DNA of 64,000 nt, from assembly GCF_021535045.1 (NCBI RefSeq), contig NZ_CP091056.1, positions 1,612,001-1,676,000 of the forward strand, written 5' to 3'. The notes beneath the pieces are model-generated. The model saw only the letters and a list, made by a program, of their open reading frames with translations, did no database searches and was not told the origin of the DNA. How positions within the stretch are numbered: the stretch's first letter is position 1; each line of letters starts with the position of its first letter. Below, piece after piece: positions 61,291 through 64,000 of this stretch. Both the position numbers and the translations under genes were made by a program. Source of the DNA: Ornithinimicrobium sp. INDO-MA30-4 (GTDB lineage: Bacteria; Actinomycetota; Actinomycetes; Actinomycetales; Dermatophilaceae).

Positions 61291-62312
61291 TTACAGGTCG
61301 AAGGCTTCGACGGCACCGACTCGCTCGCCGTGACCCATCACTGGCTCATCGGCAACCTTGGCCAAGACACCGTCGGGGTCTTCGAGGCCCATGGCGCGCA
61401 AGGCTGCCATCGTGACAACCGTGCGAGCCCGGTGTGAGCCGTCAGCGATCTTGACCGCCAAGCCGCGCCCATCGGGCAGACCAACGGCATAGACCGCTTC
61501 GGCGCCATCCTTGGCAATGAGTCCAGGCACCCCGCTAATCAACTCAGCGACATCGCGGCCAGTGCCAGAAAGCCACAAAGGATGTTGGCGCATCGAGTCA
61601 GCAACGCGGCCCTCATCCGACTCCGGATCGGCAGCCGCCAAGGTCCCGAACCCACGAGCCAGGCCCAACGGGCTCAAGGCCATCACCGGGGCACCACAGC
61701 CGTCGATTCCGATCGCCGAAATGGCCTCGCCGGTCAACTCAGTCAGGGTCTGTGCCATCAACTGCTGCAACGGGTGCGACGGGTCGCGATAGGTCTTGAG
61801 GTCCCACCCCGCGATGACGCACGTGGCCAACATGGCGGCATGCTTGCCCGAACAGTTTTGGGCAACCGAGCTTGGCTCGCGGCCAGCGGCGAGCCACTCT
61901 TGCTTGGCTGGCTCATAGCCGGGGATATCTGGGGTGTTCTGCAGAGCAGACTCCTCGAGGCCAACGGTGGCCAGGATGCGCCGAGCGCCCTCGCGGTGGA
62001 AATCTTCACCGTTGTGGCTCGCGGAAGCCAAAGTCAGCAACTCATCGGTGAGTTTCAGACCGGCCCGCAGCATGGCGACGGTCTGCATCGGTTTGTTGGA
62101 AGACCGGGAAAGATCGGCACGTCAGCCTCGCCCCGGACCAGCGTGACACCGCCTTCAGGGTCTGTAGCCACCACCAGGCCGTGATGTACGGACTCGACAA
62201 AGCCAGACCTGCTGTACGTGGCGACCACTGGTGCGCGGGCCAACAAACTGGTCACTGCCTCGGCGGAAAGCCCGTTGTCATCGTGTGCGGGGGACATCGT
62301 TGTCTCGGTCAC
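61291..62312 (-). CDS. Asparaginase (AnsA/thermolabile type II-like family)
   Basis: About 341 residues, broken near 62095. VATYSRSGFVESVHHGLVVA, QNCSGKHAAMLATCVIAGWD, IDGCGAPVMALSPLGLARGF and LIAKDGAEAVYAVGLPDGRG match the Pfam asparaginase_II family, which is distinct from the well-known bacterial type I/II enzymes. Predicted to hydrolyse asparagine. Confidence 0.85.
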
Positions 62313-62326
62313 GACCCCACCCTAAA

Positions 62327-63176
62327 TCAGTCTGCCCTCGCTGCCGACCGGCGATCCTTGATGCCCAACATTTCTCTGGCTTGCGCACCCGACATCGGTG
62401 GGCGTTGCAACTCGTGGGCAATGTGGGCCGCTCGGGCAACCAACTCCATGTTGTGATCAACTTGGCGGCCCCGCATGAACATCAGGTTGTCTTCCATCCC
62501 GACTCTCAGGTGCCCTCCCATAGCGAGCGCACCAGCCACGATGGGCAGATGGGCGCGGCCTATCCCGGTGGCAGACCAACTCGTCACTTCGGCTGGCAGA
62601 GCGGCCACTCCGGCGGCAAGCGCTTGCACCGTCCCCGGCATACCGCCTGGCACACCGGTGACAAAGTCGACGTGCACCTTGCCGCCATATGGCAAGCCGT
62701 GAGCGTCAATCAGGCGGCGCAGGGCAGCAACATGGCCCAGGTCAAACAGCTCAAACTCCGGCACGACCTCACGCTCTTGGGCCTGCACATACAACTCGCT
62801 GATGAAGGGTAGGGATTCATAAACACGCCATTGCCGAAATTTACGGTGCCGCAGGTGAGGCTGCACGAGTCTGGCTCGGCGTCGAGCACCTTCAGTCGGT
62901 CTTCAAGGGGTCGTGCACCGAGCCACCGGTCGATAACTGGACGATCAGGTCGGTGCTCTCTCGGACCGCGTCGACTGCCGCTTTGAGATAGCCGTGATCC
63001 AGCGTGGGCTGATGGTTGGCATCTCTAATGTGCAGATGGATCAGCGTCGCGCAGGCGGCTTGGCAAGAGATCGCCGTCTCGACGATTTCTTGCAGAGTGG
63101 TCGGCAACTGCGGGAAATCGCTCTTGGCGGTCTCAGCCCCGGTTGGGGCCACCGTGATCATCGTTGACGCGGACAT
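62327..63176 (-). CDS. BKACE-family beta-keto acid cleavage enzyme
   Basis: About 283 residues, broken near 62895. Zinc ligands in LIHLHIRDAN and later HVDFV; STGG, then FELFDLGHVAALRRLI and GKVHVDFVTGVPGGMPGTVQ with GGHLRVGMEDNLMFMRGRQV are typical of DUF849/BKACE. Cleaves beta-keto acids with acetyl-CoA; the natural substrate cannot be read from sequence. Confidence 0.85.
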
Positions 63177-63237
63177 ACCCCTTGCATACCACCAGCGCCC
63201 GACACACCGCAGGTGATCTGCGACGCTGCCCCTGGGT

Positions 63238-64000
63238 TTAGGGCGTGACGATCACGGTTTGAGCCGCGCTGGTGGCGTCCGAAAGCAACTCCAACTCGGG
63301 GTCGAGGTTGCGCTTGACCACGGCGAGCGCGATCGGCCCATCGGTGTGGTGTCGTGCCACCGTCGTCAGTCGCCCAATGGTGCGATCGCCGGAGGTTAGC
63401 TCGGCTCCCGCATCCGGCAAGGTATGCCCGGACCCATCCAGGTGCAAAAACACCAGTCGGCGGGGTGGGCGGCCCAAGTTGTGCACGCGGGCCACCGTCT
63501 CTTGACCCCGGTAGCAACCCTTGTGCAGGTGAACGGCGGTGCGCAGCCAGTCGAGTTCATGCGGGATGGTCCGGTGATCGGTGTCCACGCCGACGCGGGG
63601 TCTGTAGGCCTCAATGCGCAGCGCTTCGGCAGCCCACAGTCCAGCCAACGGCCGCTCGCCAACAGCCTGCTCCAGTTGCTCACGCGCCACGATCAACTCA
63701 CGCCACATCCGCCCGGCGGCCGGATGCTCGGCTTCGCTGGGCCCATACGCGACGCTGTCGCCAACGATCCGCGGCCAGGCATCAACCCAGGCCATCGACT
63801 CCCCCGCCACCGACTCAGCGCCCATCGGTTCGCCCAACACGGCGTAGTCATCGGTGACGTCGGTGATCTCAACACGCAACATGAAGCGCATCTTGTTGAG
63901 CCACTCCATCACGGCAGGGACAGCGTTGGGCTCGGTGGTCATCCACAACGTATTTTCACCATCATCGACCACATGCAGGGCGTGCTCAATGTGGCCCTTG
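63238..64000 (-). CDS. ygfZ: YgfZ/GcvT-fold folate-binding protein (partial)
   Basis: Open at the window end, so the N-terminus is missing. The motif HKGCYRGQETVARVHNLGRP (K-G-C-Y-x-G-Q-E) is the YgfZ signature; MLRVEITDVTDDYAVLGEPM and LAVVKRNLDPELEL flank it. YgfZ uses tetrahydrofolate to help assemble or repair iron-sulfur proteins. Confidence 0.88.
   Translation of the reverse strand, partial: KGHIEHALHVVDDGENTLWMTTEPNAVPAVMEWLNKMRFMLRVEITDVTDDYAVLGEPMGAESVAGESMAWVDAWPRIVGDSVAYGPSEAEHPAAGRMWRELIVAREQLEQAVGERPLAGLWAAEALRIEAYRPRVGVDTDHRTIPHELDWLRTAVHLHKGCYRGQETVARVHNLGRPPRRLVFLHLDGSGHTLPDAGAELTSGDRTIGRLTTVARHHTDGPIALAVVKRNLDPELELLSDATSAAQTVIVTP

Overview
The window is a chromosomal piece of a high-G+C Gram-positive bacterium (Actinomycetota, probably Micrococcales-like; the family cannot be fixed from this sequence). 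The evidence is the gene content: mycothiol genes (mshA at 58281-59596, a mycothiol-type formaldehyde dehydrogenase at 50415-51500), a WhiB-like protein, CarD, an Rpf-type cell-wall protein, SenX3/RegX3 with PhoU, class Ib ribonucleotide reductase, DUF4032, DUF4235 and DUF2516 proteins.

Layout. 0-3.9 kb: the end of a molybdate ABC ATPase, a PepSY-like membrane protein, and a secreted thermonuclease-like protein flanked by two copies of one hairpin repeat. 3.9-4.9 kb: an intact IS481-family element beside a beheaded SDR gene. 4.9-11.2 kb: a formylglycine-generating enzyme next to its likely client, a Cys-type sulfatase, then a patatin-like phospholipase and an acyl-CoA dehydrogenase/SDR pair. 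11.3-15.4 kb: nrdI-nrdE-nrdF behind a cobalamin riboswitch. 15.5-21.8 kb: a SugE-type exporter, a TetR regulator and a cluster of small membrane or envelope-stress proteins whose promoters share the palindrome TTAC-N3-GTAA. 21.9-25.5 kb: small genes and a nagA remnant. 25.5-36.5 kb: an integrated genomic island bounded by a 47-bp repeat of the 3' part of tRNA-Thr(TGT). It carries a tyrosine integrase, a possible toxin/antitoxin/SecB-chaperone module, a recombinase trio linked to cadmium resistance (CmtR-like regulator, CadD) and an ApeA/HEPN-like candidate defence protein. 36.6-64 kb: core genome with Rpf, a Ser/Thr kinase, trehalose synthesis, a zinc-ribbon SDR, a sugar ABC ATPase, rlmB, cysS, mscR plus hydrolase, ispF/ispD/carD, phoU divergent from senX3/regX3, gpmA, a YbjN protein, mshA, dtd, an asparaginase, a BKACE-type enzyme and a YgfZ protein.

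A property of the whole window is that a large share of genes, including housekeeping ones (nrdE, nrdF, cysS, rlmB, ispD, gpmA, mshA, phoU), are interrupted by one-base frameshifts, often in short G or C runs, with the expected protein continuing in another frame. I read these as sequence errors, not pseudogenes. I give each gene its reconstructed span and state where the frame breaks.

How parts work together: the sulfatase needs the neighbouring formylglycine enzyme for maturation. The B12 riboswitch would shut down nrdIEF when cobalamin is available, implying a B12-dependent reductase elsewhere. The mycothiol dehydrogenase and the overlapping MBL hydrolase form a formaldehyde detoxification unit. 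The island combines mobility, metal resistance and likely defence functions.
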